This document shows, piece by piece, positions 8,009 through 17,000 of a stretch of DNA of 48,118 nt. Where the stretch lies: NCBI GenBank assembly GCA_905233425.1, contig CAJOEC010000088.1, forward strand, positions 1 to 48,118, given 5' to 3'. Positions within the stretch are counted from its first letter, which is position 1. The number at the start of each line of letters is the position of its first letter. Both the position numbers and the translations under genes were made by a program. Origin of the DNA: an uncultured Prevotella sp. (GTDB lineage: Bacteria; Bacteroidota; Bacteroidia; Bacteroidales; Bacteroidaceae). Below the pieces are notes generated by a model. That model saw nothing but the letters and a program-made list of their open reading frames with translations, made no database searches and had not been told where the DNA came from.

Positions 8009-9090
8009 CTCAGCAGCGAAACCCGCACACGGAGATTCTGCTACTACAATTCCAGCAGCTAAAACCTGTACTCGCGAAACTCGACATGCAGGTTTACGAG
8101 CTGCTGGCCAGTGCGTTGCGCGAACAGAACGTGGAGACAAGTGCCATTGAGCACCGTGTGAAGACTGAGGAGTCTCTGGCCGGTAAACTTGAGCTTAAAG
8201 GTGAGAAATACCAGGACATCAGCGACATCACCGACCTTGTGGGTGTCCGCATCATAACCTACTACACCGACGATGTCGACAAGGTGGCTGTCATCGTGAA
8301 GAAGCTTTTCAAAGTGGACTGGAGCAACTCTGTGGACAAGCGCAAGCTGCACCAGCTGAACAGTTTCGGCTACAACTCCCTGCACTATATCTGCAGTCTC
8401 CGCACCGACGACGAGGAACTGCGCGGCATCAGGTTCGAGATACAGATGCGCACAGCCCTCCAGCACGTATGGTCGGCCATAGAGCACGATATAGGCTATA
8501 AGGGAGCTGTGCGTCTGCCTGCGGAATTCAGACGTCAGTTCAGCCGTCTCGCCGGTATGCTCGAACTCGCCGACGACGAGTTCAGCCGCTTGCGCACCAC
8601 AATGAACGACTACCGGCGTCATGTGCAGGCACTCGTGAAGACCGGAAAACTCGACGAAGTGCCCCTGTCCACCGACTCTTTCCGCAGCTTCCTCGACATG
8701 AACCCCTTCTACCGTCTTAACAAGCGCATTGCCGCTGTCAACCAGGCGGAGCTGTTCCACACGTCCTTGATGCCATTCCTGCCCATCATCGAACAGTTTG
8801 GAATAGAAACACTTGGCGACTTGCAGACATTCATCGACCAGGATTCTGAAGACGCATACCAGCTTGCCCTGTCGCAGCTTGCAATGACCGACCTCGACAT
8901 CATGTCCGACAGCGTGGGGCTTCAGAACCTCTGCATCGTGCATGTGCTGAAGCAGGGTAGGGGAGCGGAAGGAATAAAATTCATCTACGACACACTCTAT
9001 TCCCGCAAACACGACAATGGAGCCCTGGCCGAGATTCTCTTCAACCAGGCGCAGACGCTGCCTTTCATGCAGCAAGCCATCAAGGGTTAG
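8005..9090 (+). CDS. RelA/SpoT-domain protein
   Basis: Contains a RelA/SpoT nucleotidyltransferase domain at residues ~35-190, which in this family makes (p)ppGpp from ATP and GDP/GTP. Visible motifs are DLVGVRIITYY, FGYNSLHYI and FEIQMRTALQHVWSAIEHD with the catalytic glutamate. There is no HD hydrolase domain, TGS or ACT domain, so it resembles a stand-alone synthetase. The C-terminal ~170 residues are helical-looking and not recognised. It overlaps the STAS gene by 4 nt. Convergent with cobT, whose stop is adjacent. Synthetase activity is inferred, not shown. Confidence 0.88.
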   Translation: MTQQRNPHTEILLLQFQQLKPVLAKLDMQVYELLASALREQNVETSAIEHRVKTEESLAGKLELKGEKYQDISDITDLVGVRIITYYTDDVDKVAVIVKKLFKVDWSNSVDKRKLHQLNSFGYNSLHYICSLRTDDEELRGIRFEIQMRTALQHVWSAIEHDIGYKGAVRLPAEFRRQFSRLAGMLELADDEFSRLRTTMNDYRRHVQALVKTGKLDEVPLSTDSFRSFLDMNPFYRLNKRIAAVNQAELFHTSLMPFLPIIEQFGIETLGDLQTFIDQDSEDAYQLALSQLAMTDLDIMSDSVGLQNLCIVHVLKQGRGAEGIKFIYDTLYSRKHDNGALAEILFNQAQTLPFMQQAIKG

Positions 9091-10250
9091 AAGTATTTCG
9101 TGATCTTCGCGTTTTCGAAGTTGTTCATTTCGTTCATCATCCTGACCGCAGAGTCTACGATAGGGAACGCGCAGAGGGCTCCGGTGCCCTCGCCGAGACG
9201 CAGACCGAGTGAGAGCAATGGCTTGGCATCGACGATGCCAAGCATTTTTTTGTGCCCGCTCTCGTCGCCGCAGTGGGTGAAGACCATGTAGTCCTGCGTG
9301 GCGGGGTAGAGGCGTATGGCGGCGACGGCACAGGCGGTCATGATGAATCCGTCTATCAATATAATAAGGTGGCGCTCGGCGGCCCGTAGCATCGCCCCGA
9401 TGGCTGCAATCATCTCGAAGCCGCCGAAATACCGCAGACAGTGGGCAATGCCGTTTTCGCTGGTGTGCTCTCCCGCTACAGCTTTCCAGCGCTCAACGGC
9501 ACGAGAGAGTACTTCGTACTTGTGGCGTATGCCGGGCGCGTCGAGGCCTGCACCGGCGCCGATGCACTCGTCGAGTGGTATGCCGCCGAGGATGTGCATC
9601 CAGATGCTCGAGGGCGACGTGTTGCCGATGCCCATCTCGCCGATGCCCAAAATGCGGCAGCCCTCGTCGATGCAGTCGTCCACGAGATCGCTGCCTATGG
9701 TGATGGCGCGGTCGAACTCCTCCTTGCTCATCGCCGCCTCGTAGAGGAAATTCTTCGTGCCGCGGGCAATCTTGCGGTCGAGGAACAGAATGTCGTCTTT
9801 CTGCCCGAGAGTGTCTTTCTGCCCTTGACCGTCTTTCTGCCCTTGAGTGTCTTCCCGCCCTTGAGTGTATATATTCCCTTCTCCTTTTGTAGAGAGGCCG
9901 GGGGTGAGGTTGTAGTCCACTCCCACATCGACTATTCGGAGCTTGAAGCCGTGCTGTCGGCAGAACATGTTTACGCCGCCTCCGCCACGGGTGAAGTTTA
10001 TCATCTGCTGCCATGTCACCTCGCGTGGGCTTACGCTGACACCCTCGCGCTCAATGCCGTGGTCGCCGCCAAAGAGCAGATGGCAGGGATGTGCCAGGCT
10101 TGGCGTGAGCGTCTGTTGCACAAGGCATATCTGCATGGCCAGTTCCTCCAGTCTTCCGAGCGAACCTTTCGGCTTGTTCAGGTTGTCAATCTTCGCTTGT
10201 ATCGCCGCCTGCATCGAGCGGTCTGTAGGGTGTATGTCAAATTCTTTCAT
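9087..10250 (-). CDS. cobT: Nicotinate-nucleotide-dimethylbenzimidazole phosphoribosyltransferase
   Basis: Activates the lower-ligand base by making alpha-ribazole phosphate. Typical stretches are NKPKGSLGRLEELA, LLFGGDHGI, TRGGGGVN, GEMGIGNT and the C-terminal LRLGEGTGA with the catalytic glutamate. The ATG at 10250 has an AAGAGGA at fair distance; an in-frame ATG at 10262 abuts that site. Residues ~129-152 are an 18-nt tandem repeat (QKDTLG-like) that makes the protein ~387 residues against a usual ~350. First gene on the - strand set is cobS, then cobU, then cobT; all may be co-transcribed. Confidence 0.94.
   Translation of the reverse strand: MKEFDIHPTDRSMQAAIQAKIDNLNKPKGSLGRLEELAMQICLVQQTLTPSLAHPCHLLFGGDHGIEREGVSVSPREVTWQQMINFTRGGGGVNMFCRQHGFKLRIVDVGVDYNLTPGLSTKGEGNIYTQGREDTQGQKDGQGQKDTLGQKDDILFLDRKIARGTKNFLYEAAMSKEEFDRAITIGSDLVDDCIDEGCRILGIGEMGIGNTSPSSIWMHILGGIPLDECIGAGAGLDAPGIRHKYEVLSRAVERWKAVAGEHTSENGIAHCLRYFGGFEMIAAIGAMLRAAERHLIILIDGFIMTACAVAAIRLYPATQDYMVFTHCGDESGHKKMLGIVDAKPLLSLGLRLGEGTGALCAFPIVDSAVRMMNEMNNFENAKITKYF
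9795..9866 (-). repeat. 18-nt tandem repeat inside cobT (4 units)
   Basis: Four units of GTCTTTCTGCCCTTGAGT (+ strand) with small changes. Each adds six codons in frame (QG-REDT, QKDGQG, QKDTLG, QKD). Confidence 0.95.
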
Positions 10251-10289
10251 ATTTATGGTCATTCCTCTTGGTTCCCAGTTTGTTCTGAG

Positions 10290-10329
10290 GTAAAGTCCCT
10301 CAACCCTTAACTCTCAACTCTCAACCCTT
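10290..10329 (-). repeat. CTCAACTCTCAAC repeat between cobT and cobU
   Basis: GTAAAGTCCCTCAACCC then TTAACTCTCAACTCTCAACC. A near-copy lies at 10845-10883 between cobU and cobS. It supplies the last codons and the stop of cobU (RVES). Confidence 0.85.
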
Positions 10330-10829
10330 GGTTTTATTTTCACCGCTATGCCGCTGACCATGAGTATTACCTCGTCGGAGTGGGCGGCTATGTATTGGTT
10401 CATCCAGCCTTGGAGGTCGGTGAAACGGCGCTGGAGGGCGTTGTCCGACGTGCCGCCGAGGCCTATCTCGTTGGTCACGAAGATGTATGTCGCGTCGTGG
10501 GCTGTGAAGGCGTCGAACTCATGCTGTGCTTTCTCGAGTGCGGAGTGTTCGTCATTGTATAGAAAGTTAGTCAGCCACAGCGTCACGCAGTCGATGACCG
10601 CCACACGGCCTGTAAGGTCGTGGCGGCTCAGGTACATCTCTTCCTCTATGTTCGTCCACTGTGGCCCGCGCCGTTCCTGATGGCGGCGCACGCGCTCGCG
10701 GAACTCGTCGTCCCAGATGTGGGCGGTGGCCACATAGACGGGGTTTGCACTCAGGCTGAGTGCCAGTTCCTCGGCTTTCTCGCTCTTGCCCGAGCGCTGT
10801 CCGCCGGTAATCATAATAATCTTCTTCAT
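10314..10829 (-). CDS. cobU: Adenosylcobinamide kinase / guanylyltransferase
   Basis: Phosphorylates adenosylcobinamide and transfers GMP to give adenosylcobinamide-GDP. P-loop GGQRSGKSEKAEELA at the N-terminus, HxxRR (HQERRGPQW) with the GMP-accepting histidine, and TLWLTNFL and VTNEIGLG motifs. The start is the ATG at 10829 (MKKIIMITGG), since upstream codons come from the repeat at 10845. The C-terminus PRVES is encoded by a repeat of the same family. About 171 residues, normal for the family. Confidence 0.95.
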   Translation of the reverse strand: MKKIIMITGGQRSGKSEKAEELALSLSANPVYVATAHIWDDEFRERVRRHQERRGPQWTNIEEEMYLSRHDLTGRVAVIDCVTLWLTNFLYNDEHSALEKAQHEFDAFTAHDATYIFVTNEIGLGGTSDNALQRRFTDLQGWMNQYIAAHSDEVILMVSGIAVKIKPRVES

Positions 10830-10844
10830 GTTTGTCACTTTGTA

Positions 10845-10883
10845 GTAAAGTCTCTCAACCCTCAACTCTCAACTCTCACCCTT
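10845..10883 (-). repeat. CTCAACTCTCAAC repeat between cobU and cobS
   Basis: GTAAAGTCTCTCAACCCTC followed by AACTCTCAACTCTCACCCTT. Near-identical to 10290-10329. It begins at the cobS stop codon. Confidence 0.85.
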
Positions 10884-11667
10884 ACAGACACGCGGCAACG
10901 ACGAGATAGACAGCCAGTTCGACGAGCATGCACACGGCACCGCAGCAGTCGCCGGTGTAGCCGTGCAGCCGCCGCCAGATGAGCAGATAGAGGAAATACA
11001 TCGCAAGGCATGGCACGAAGATGACCATCTGCCAGTCGAGACCCGTAAACCACAGGAATGCCGTCATGGGCAGCAGTCCCTGAATGGCCAGCCCTATTCC
11101 CGCCTTCCAGTCCATTTTGCGGTAGACGGTCTTCGACTTTGCCTCATCCTCCCGCCGTGCGTAGGGCATCATCATCACTAACTGTGCCGTCACCATCTTG
11201 GCAAATGGGTCGGCGGCGAGGATGGCCAAGGCTCCTGTCTCGCCACCGATGGAGAACAGCGTGGCGGCAAGGAGCAGTTCGTAGACCACGAGGCCCAGCA
11301 CACCGTATGTGCCAATGTGCGAGTCTTTCATTATTGCCAGTATGCGGTTGCGGTCTTTGCCGCCCCCGCCGAAGCCGTCGAAGAAGTCGGCCAGCCCGTC
11401 CTCGTGGAACGCTCCCGTGACGAGCAGCCTTGCCACTATGGCCAGCAGTACGGCCACGGCGTAGGGCAGATACATACTTGCCAGTAGCAGCGTGCCTGCC
11501 ATCACGCTGCCCGTGAGCCAGCCTGTCAGCGGCCAGAACTCCACCACTGAGCGGTAGCACTCACGCGGCGGCTGGTGCACGCGCCAGAAGGGCAACCGCG
11601 TGAAATAGATGAACGCCGCCCACAGTCGGTCGTACCATCGTGTTTGGTCAAAGCTTGTCTCTTTCAT
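10882..11667 (-). CDS. cobS: Adenosylcobinamide-GDP ribazoletransferase (cobalamin synthase)
   Basis: Membrane enzyme that joins adenosylcobinamide-GDP to alpha-ribazole (phosphate), the last step of the nucleotide-loop pathway. It has AFIYFTRLPFWR at the N-terminus, the family motif TGAFHEDGLADFFDGFGGG, and DSHIGTYGVLGL, with five to six hydrophobic segments. The ATG at 11667 is chosen because the promoter -7 box (11715-11722) lies inside any longer reading. About 261 residues, normal. Confidence 0.94.
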   Translation of the reverse strand: MKETSFDQTRWYDRLWAAFIYFTRLPFWRVHQPPRECYRSVVEFWPLTGWLTGSVMAGTLLLASMYLPYAVAVLLAIVARLLVTGAFHEDGLADFFDGFGGGGKDRNRILAIMKDSHIGTYGVLGLVVYELLLAATLFSIGGETGALAILAADPFAKMVTAQLVMMMPYARREDEAKSKTVYRKMDWKAGIGLAIQGLLPMTAFLWFTGLDWQMVIFVPCLAMYFLYLLIWRRLHGYTGDCCGAVCMLVELAVYLVVAACL

Positions 11668-11714
11668 TTTCGCTCTTTTCAGCACATGCCTCGAAGCGGC
11701 TGCGCTTGGGTTTG

Positions 11715-11746
11715 CAAAGTTACTGTTTTCCCATGGACTGAACAAG
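11715..11746 (-). promoter_or_regulatory. Promoter of cobS (cobS-cobU-cobT)
   Basis: On the - strand TAACTTTG (11715-11722) with CTTG (11743-11746) 20 nt upstream, a one-base deviation from TTTG. The leader to the ATG is ~45 nt, too short for a cobalamin riboswitch. Confidence 0.65.
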
Positions 11747-11762
11747 AAAAGCGGGGGAAATG

Positions 11763-11793
11763 TTTGTGGTTTGGAATATTTTTCCTATTTTTG
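11763..11793 (+). promoter_or_regulatory. Promoter of dnaB
   Basis: TTTG (11763-11766), 19-nt spacer, TATTTTTG (11786-11793), 45 nt upstream of the ATG. Confidence 0.78.
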
Positions 11794-11837
11794 CAGCAAA
11801 ATTGTTAATCGTTAAACTGTAAATCGTAAATATAATT

Positions 11838-13397
11838 ATGGCAGAACAGAACAACAATAGCAGCAGACAGGGCGGCAACCGCCGCAACCAGCAACCAGTA
11901 GACAACACCTACGCCCACGTGCAGCCCCAGGCCTTGGAGGTGGAGCGCGCCGTCCTCGGCGGACTTCTCATCGACAAGGACGCCTACGCCGTTGTGTGCG
12001 AGATGCTCTACCCCGAGAGCTTCTACGAGAAGCGCAACCAGTACATCTACGAGGCCATCCGCGACCTTGCCATGGCCGAGAAACCCATCGACGTGCTCAC
12101 CGTCACCGAGCAGCTCGGCCGCAACGGCAAGCTCGAGGAGGTTGGCGGCCCCGCTTACATCGCCGAAATCTCCAGCCGTGTGGCCTCGTCGGCCCATGTG
12201 GAGTACCACGCCCGCATTGTGGCGCAGAAATTCCTCGCCCGCCAGCTCATCCAGTTTGCCAGCGACATCGAGACAAAGGCCTTCGACGAGACCATCGACG
12301 TGGACGACCTCATGCAGCACGCCGAGGGTTCGCTCTTCGAGCTGTCGCAGAAGAACATGAAGAAGGACTACACTCAGATCGACCCCGTCATCAAGCGTGC
12401 CCTCGACGTGCTGAACAAGGCCGCCGCCAACACCGACGGTCTGACGGGCGTGCCCACGGGCTACCACAAGCTCGACGACATCACCTCGGGCTGGCAGGCC
12501 TCCGACCTCGTCATCATCGCCGGGCGCCCGGCCATGGGCAAGACCAGCTTCGCCCTGTCGATGGCCAAGAACATCGCCGCCGACTACCAGGTGCCTCTGG
12601 CTTTCTTCTCGCTCGAAATGAGCGATGTGCAGCTGACGAACCGCCTCATGTCGAATGTCTGCGAGATACAAGGCTCGAAAATACTGAGCGGACAGTTGCA
12701 GCCCGACGAGTGGGACCGTCTTGACAAGCGCATCAACAACCTCATGGGAGCGCCCATCTACATCGACGACACGCCGGGCCTCTCGGTCTTCGAACTGCGC
12801 ACGAAGGCCCGCCGGTTGGTGCGCGAGCATGGCGTGAAGATCATCATGATTGACTATCTGCAGCTGATGAACGCCAACGGTATGCGCTTCTCCAGCCGAC
12901 AGGAGGAGGTGTCCACAATCTCGCGCTCGCTGAAAGGCCTGGCCAAGGAACTCGACATACCAATACTGGCACTCTCGCAGCTGAACCGTGGCGTGGAGAG
13001 CCGCGAGGGACTGGAGGGCAAGCGCCCGCAGCTCAGCGACCTGCGCGAGTCGGGAGCCATCGAGCAGGATGCCGACATGGTGCTCTTTGTCCACCGCCCT
13101 GAGTACTACCACATCTACCAGGACGACAACGGCCGCGATCTGCACGGCATGGCGCAGATCATCATTGCCAAGCACCGTAAGGGAGCGACGGGCGACGTGC
13201 TCCTCACCTTCCGTGGCGAGTACACCCGCTTCGAGAATCCCGAGGACACGCGTCTCACCAACCGCGCACCCGTGGGTGGTGGCGAGATACGAGGCTCGAA
13301 AATCGACGGCACCGCTCCTGCCGACATGGCCGGCGGCTTCTCGCCCTTCGGCAACGACCCGCTGCCCCCGGCTCCCGACGGCACAATGCCATTCTGA
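11838..13397 (+). CDS. dnaB: Replicative DNA helicase
   Basis: Hexameric 5'-3' helicase of the replication fork. The N-terminal primase-interaction domain (residues ~25-125, PQALEVERAVLGGLL) is followed by the RecA-like core with Walker A AGRPAMGKTSFALS, FFSLEMS, Walker B IIMIDYLQLM, SQLNRGVE and RLSDLRESG-type (RPQLSDLRESGAIEQDAD). No intein is present. 519 residues is the usual size. The C-terminus is glycine/proline-rich. Monocistronic by appearance, with an insertion element just after the stop. Confidence 0.97.
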   Translation: MAEQNNNSSRQGGNRRNQQPVDNTYAHVQPQALEVERAVLGGLLIDKDAYAVVCEMLYPESFYEKRNQYIYEAIRDLAMAEKPIDVLTVTEQLGRNGKLEEVGGPAYIAEISSRVASSAHVEYHARIVAQKFLARQLIQFASDIETKAFDETIDVDDLMQHAEGSLFELSQKNMKKDYTQIDPVIKRALDVLNKAAANTDGLTGVPTGYHKLDDITSGWQASDLVIIAGRPAMGKTSFALSMAKNIAADYQVPLAFFSLEMSDVQLTNRLMSNVCEIQGSKILSGQLQPDEWDRLDKRINNLMGAPIYIDDTPGLSVFELRTKARRLVREHGVKIIMIDYLQLMNANGMRFSSRQEEVSTISRSLKGLAKELDIPILALSQLNRGVESREGLEGKRPQLSDLRESGAIEQDADMVLFVHRPEYYHIYQDDNGRDLHGMAQIIIAKHRKGATGDVLLTFRGEYTRFENPEDTRLTNRAPVGGGEIRGSKIDGTAPADMAGGFSPFGNDPLPPAPDGTMPF

Positions 13398-13418
13398 TAT
13401 GTTAGAAAAACCACCGAA

Positions 13419-13575
13419 TTGATTATCCGCAAAGAAGTGCAATTGACCTTTCATTAACATATAATTGCCATGTAATTGAACATTAATTGTACATTAATTG
13501 CTGCGCACAAAAATTAACAAAAAAGCGTAATTACCATGAATAATTCAAGTTAATCACCTGATTGCGGATAATCAT
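13419..13575. mobile_element. MITE-like element, copy 1 (157 bp)
   Basis: The ends are TTGATTATCCGCAA (13419-13432) and TTGCGGATAATCAT (13562-13575), inverted repeats of 14 bp with one mismatch. They are flanked by ACCACCGAA (13410-13418) and ACCACCGAT (13576-13584), a 9-bp target duplication with one difference. The AT-rich core has no open frame. The ends are shared with the element at 38973-39250 over about 25 bp. It lies 21 nt downstream of the dnaB stop. Confidence 0.85.
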
Positions 13576-13608
13576 ACCACCGATATACCAATGTTGGCAT
13601 ATCGGTGG
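13576..13608. other. Hairpin ACCACCGATAT...ATATCGGTGGT
   Basis: An 11-bp perfect inverted repeat (13576-13586 / 13598-13608) with CCAA/TTGG inside. The right target duplication of the MITE-like element is its left arm, so the element inserted at the edge of this palindrome. Possibly part of the original dnaB 3' region. Confidence 0.6.
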
Positions 13609-13609
13609 T

Positions 13610-13672
13610 GTAAAAGGAGCATGGAGAATTGTAAAAGGAGCATGGAGAATTGTAAAAGGAGCATGGAGAATC
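13610..13672. repeat. Three 21-nt tandem repeats
   Basis: GTAAAAGGAGCATGGAGAAT plus T/C, three units at 13610, 13631 and 13652. The last unit forms one arm of the terminator hairpin at 13658-13686. Confidence 0.95.
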
Positions 13673-13686
13673 AATCCCCATGCTCC
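13652..13686 (-). terminator. Terminator downstream of the small acidic gene
   Basis: Read on the - strand, GGAGCATGG (13686-13678) pairs with CCATGCTCC (13666-13658), followed by TTTT. It stands 30 nt after the stop of the gene at 13718-13921. Confidence 0.7.
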
Positions 13687-13717
13687 TGCTTTTAGAACGG
13701 TTCGTGCGTTATTACTG

Positions 13718-13921
13718 TTAGTATTCGAGGTCTTCTTCTTCAAGTTCCTCGTCCTCCCAGACGTTGTAGGTACGGCGGCGGGAACGGTTGTCGATGTCGG
13801 TGTTGTCGCCCTCCTCTTCATTAACTATTTCGTCGCCACCGGCGCTGATTGTTATCATCAGGCATTTGGGTTCCACGATCACCTCTATGGTGCTGGGAAT
13901 GATATATGCTTTCTTTTTCAT
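13718..13921 (-). CDS. Small protein with acidic C-terminus, function unknown
   Basis: 67 residues. The N-terminus MKKKAYIIPSTIEVI with a hydrophobic LMITIS and a basic RSRRR followed by an acidic tail (EDEELEEED) resembles a group of small, variable Bacteroidales proteins (MKK.Y..P..... type) of unknown role. The amphipathic start could be a leader. It lies ~100 nt downstream of the large secreted protein on the same strand and may be co-transcribed with it. A clear terminator follows. No function is proposed. Confidence 0.7.
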   Translation of the reverse strand: MKKKAYIIPSTIEVIVEPKCLMITISAGGDEIVNEEEGDNTDIDNRSRRRTYNVWEDEELEEEDLEY

Positions 13922-13946
13922 ACCGTATAATCTTTTTTGGTTGGTT

Positions 13947-14037
13947 ACTTAATCACGACCTTGAGCTTCGCTCGAGCTCGTTCCCGTTCGGACGAACTCG
14001 AGCAAGCTCGGTTCGTCGCTCACTTAATCACGACCTT
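13947..14037. repeat. Palindrome insertion with 16-bp direct duplication at a stop codon
   Basis: ACTTAATCACGACCTT occurs at 13947-13962 and again at 14022-14037, on both sides of a 59-bp GC-rich segment rich in CGAGC/GCTCG inverted repeats. Both copies encode the same protein end, KVVIK plus stop, on the - strand. Confidence 0.85.
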
Positions 14038-17000
14038 TTTGCCGTTCTGGATGTAGAGACCCTTGCGTGCAGGCTGCTTGTAGATCTTCACGCCGTCAAC
14101 GCCATACCAGCTGTCGTCGCTGGTTGTGTCGGCGATGGTCTCGTTGATAGCCGTCGACTCGCCGTCGCCGAAGTTGAGGGTGAACGAGCGGGCTCCTTCA
14201 GCAATTGAGAACTTGAAGTAAGCGCGGCAGGCCTTCAGAGTGCGGTCTTTGCCAGTGTGTTTCAGCGTGTTCTCAGCGGTCATGTAGTAGATATCATCAT
14301 CGTTCTCGGCGGTGATTTCCAAAGCATCGAAATAGCCGATGAACTGGACTTGGCTTTCAGCCAAAGAGATGGTGTTATCGTTCTCGTCAGTTTCCTTGAT
14401 GGTGACACCAGTGAACACAGGCTCGACAATATTGTTTGTGCCGTCACCATCCCACTTGATGATGTAAGGCTTGCCGGCTTCCAGCTCATCCACGGCCTCG
14501 CCGAAGTTCAGTGTCACATGCTCGCCGGTTACCGTGGCGTCTGTGAGCGTCTTGGCGGTGGCACCAGCCAGCGGGCTGTCAGCAATTGTCACGTCGAAGG
14601 GCAGACAGATGGTGTTCCAGTTGCCGTCCTTGAAGAGCGTGCGGCCTGTGAGCTTGACATCAATATCCTTGCCATAGTATGCCTCGATGCGATCGCTGTT
14701 GTCTGTAGCATCGTTAGCCAGATCAAGGCGATCTTCGGTGGTGAAGCTTGCAACCTCACTCCACTCGGTAGGCTCGCCCTTGTAGATGCCCTGCACCTGA
14801 ACCGTGTACTCTGTGCCAGGAAGCAGATTCTCGAGCGCGTAAGGACTGGTGACATTCTCAAATGTGGTTTCAGTAGCAGGTGTAAATGCTTCTGCACCGA
14901 CACCGACAAATACGCCAAACACTTCAGCAGCCCAGCTTGGATCCTGACCTCTTGCCACAAAGGTAAGGGTGCCGCCCAGCTCGACATTGGGGATAATCAG
15001 CCAGTTGTCGGGTGTCAAAGCACCGCCGTTGTAACTGGCAGACGTGATGCAATAGCTACCGTTACCAACGTCATTACCCTGAGAATCTTGAGATGTTATT
15101 TGCCACATTCCCCACACATTACCGTCGCCGTCGGCATCATAGTTAACCCATCCAGAGGGGAATAAACCACTCTCAAAGTCCTCCGAAAGCACGACTTCGC
15201 TTGCGGCATTCCTCACTACGATGTCGTCCACGTTCAGACGGAACATGTCAGTAACATTGTAATGGCGGATGGCAATAGCACCAGTACCGCTATAGCTGCT
15301 GAGGTCAAAGCTGTATTCTGTTAGCTCGCCTGTAGCAGTCTTGTCTTCATCCACTTGAGTGAATTTATCCACATCAAACACGGGGAGTTTCGTCAGCTTG
15401 ACATTGTAGCTGTCCTGTACACCATTCCAGCTCAGCGTGGCATTGGTGGCCGTGACATCAGCAATCTCCAGGTTGGTAGGAGCAGCGTCGCCCGCAATCG
15501 TGGTGAACTCGACGCTTGCCCATTCGGTGGGTGTCGAGCCATAGACGCCCTGCACCTCTACTATATATGAAGTGTTATCGGCAAGGTCTTCAAGGGCGTA
15601 GGGGCTTGTGACATCAGCCACGTCTGTGTATTCGCCTTTGATGTCAGGCATGCTGATGACAACATCGTCGATGAAGAGGAAGTCCTGGTTATTGTCCGTG
15701 TTGCGGAAGGCGATGTAGCCTGTCTGTCCTGCGTATGCGCTCAAATCGACGGTGTGCTCTGTCCATTCGCCGGATGCGTCGCCAGGCTCGTAAATCTTTG
15801 TGAAGGCTGACTCGTCGAAGGCATCTGCGTCGAATGACGTCGTGCAGACATAGATGTCATAGTGCTCATGCCACAAGCCGTCGTCCCTTACCCAGTATTT
15901 CAGTGTACCGTCCAGTTCTATAGCCGGGGTAATCATCCAGTTGTCAACGTTATAACCAGTATTGTTATTATAGCTTCTTGACATGGCAACATAGGCACCG
16001 CTGTGAGCTGTAATACTTGCTTCACCGAAACTGGATGGAGTAAACTGCCTCCAGTCGGTGACGTCTGTGCCTTCGCCATTGCGTAAGACAGTCCAGCCCT
16101 GTGCTGCGAGTCCGTTCTCGAAATCATAGGAGAACAAAACTTCACCGGGTGTGAAGCTGGCGTAGCGCAGATTATACTTGTCGGCGTCGCCCTTCCAGCT
16201 GATACTTGCAGAGTTGATGGTGATGTCGTCGGCTGCCAGATCAGCAGGTGCAGTAAATGAAGTGTTAAAGAAGATGCCTTCGCTCCACTTGTCATTTTCG
16301 CCTGCGGGACGTACTCTCACGTAGTATTCCGTGTCGGGTGTGAGGTTGGTTATCTTGTAGGGGTTCTCGGTAGCAGTCACTTCCCAAGTTTCCTCTTCGT
16401 CGTTGTCGGTAATCTCAATCACCCATTCTGTGGCTGTGCCGTTCTCCGTCCAGCTCAGGTCTGCGCTTGTGGCGCCTACCCAAGTTGCAACGAAGTCTGT
16501 AGGCTTCTTGAACTCGCTGATGGTGCAATCGACGGTATAGTTGACGGCTGCAGTCAGTACGCCTGTCTGGTTGATGATGGCCTCGCCGTTGGCATCCTTG
16601 ACAACGATGTTGCCAACAAGTATGTTGTCATTGTCTGGGCTGTATGAGCAGTACCACTGGAAGCTGAGGTTTGTGCCGGGGCAGACTGCCAGGGCGCCAG
16701 TGGCAGTAGCTTTACTGGCATCTACTGTCCAGAAGTCAATTAGTTCGTTAGTGTCGGCATTATACACATCAATACCAGAATAGTACCAACCATAATTATA
16801 AGAGCCATTATACGCATTTGCTGAAAGCTCGTAGGTGATGTAGCACTTGTCGGCGTTCATGCAGTCGTCGGTCTTGAAGGTGACGGCGTCGGTCCACTCG
16901 CTGTAGTTGCCTTCGCCATAGTTGGCGCGTACCTTCACCTCGTAAGTGCCGCTCAGCAGGAGGCCAGCCAGTTCGTAGGGGCTCCTGACACCTTCTGTCA

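Noticed and set aside
11805..13460. Long - strand reading frame opposite dnaB (551 codons)
   Set aside because: It is exactly antisense to dnaB, low in protein character, and results from the codon bias of the GC-rich gene. Similar long frames opposite ruvB, cobT, the second ATPase, gldE and the ROK gene were rejected for the same reason.
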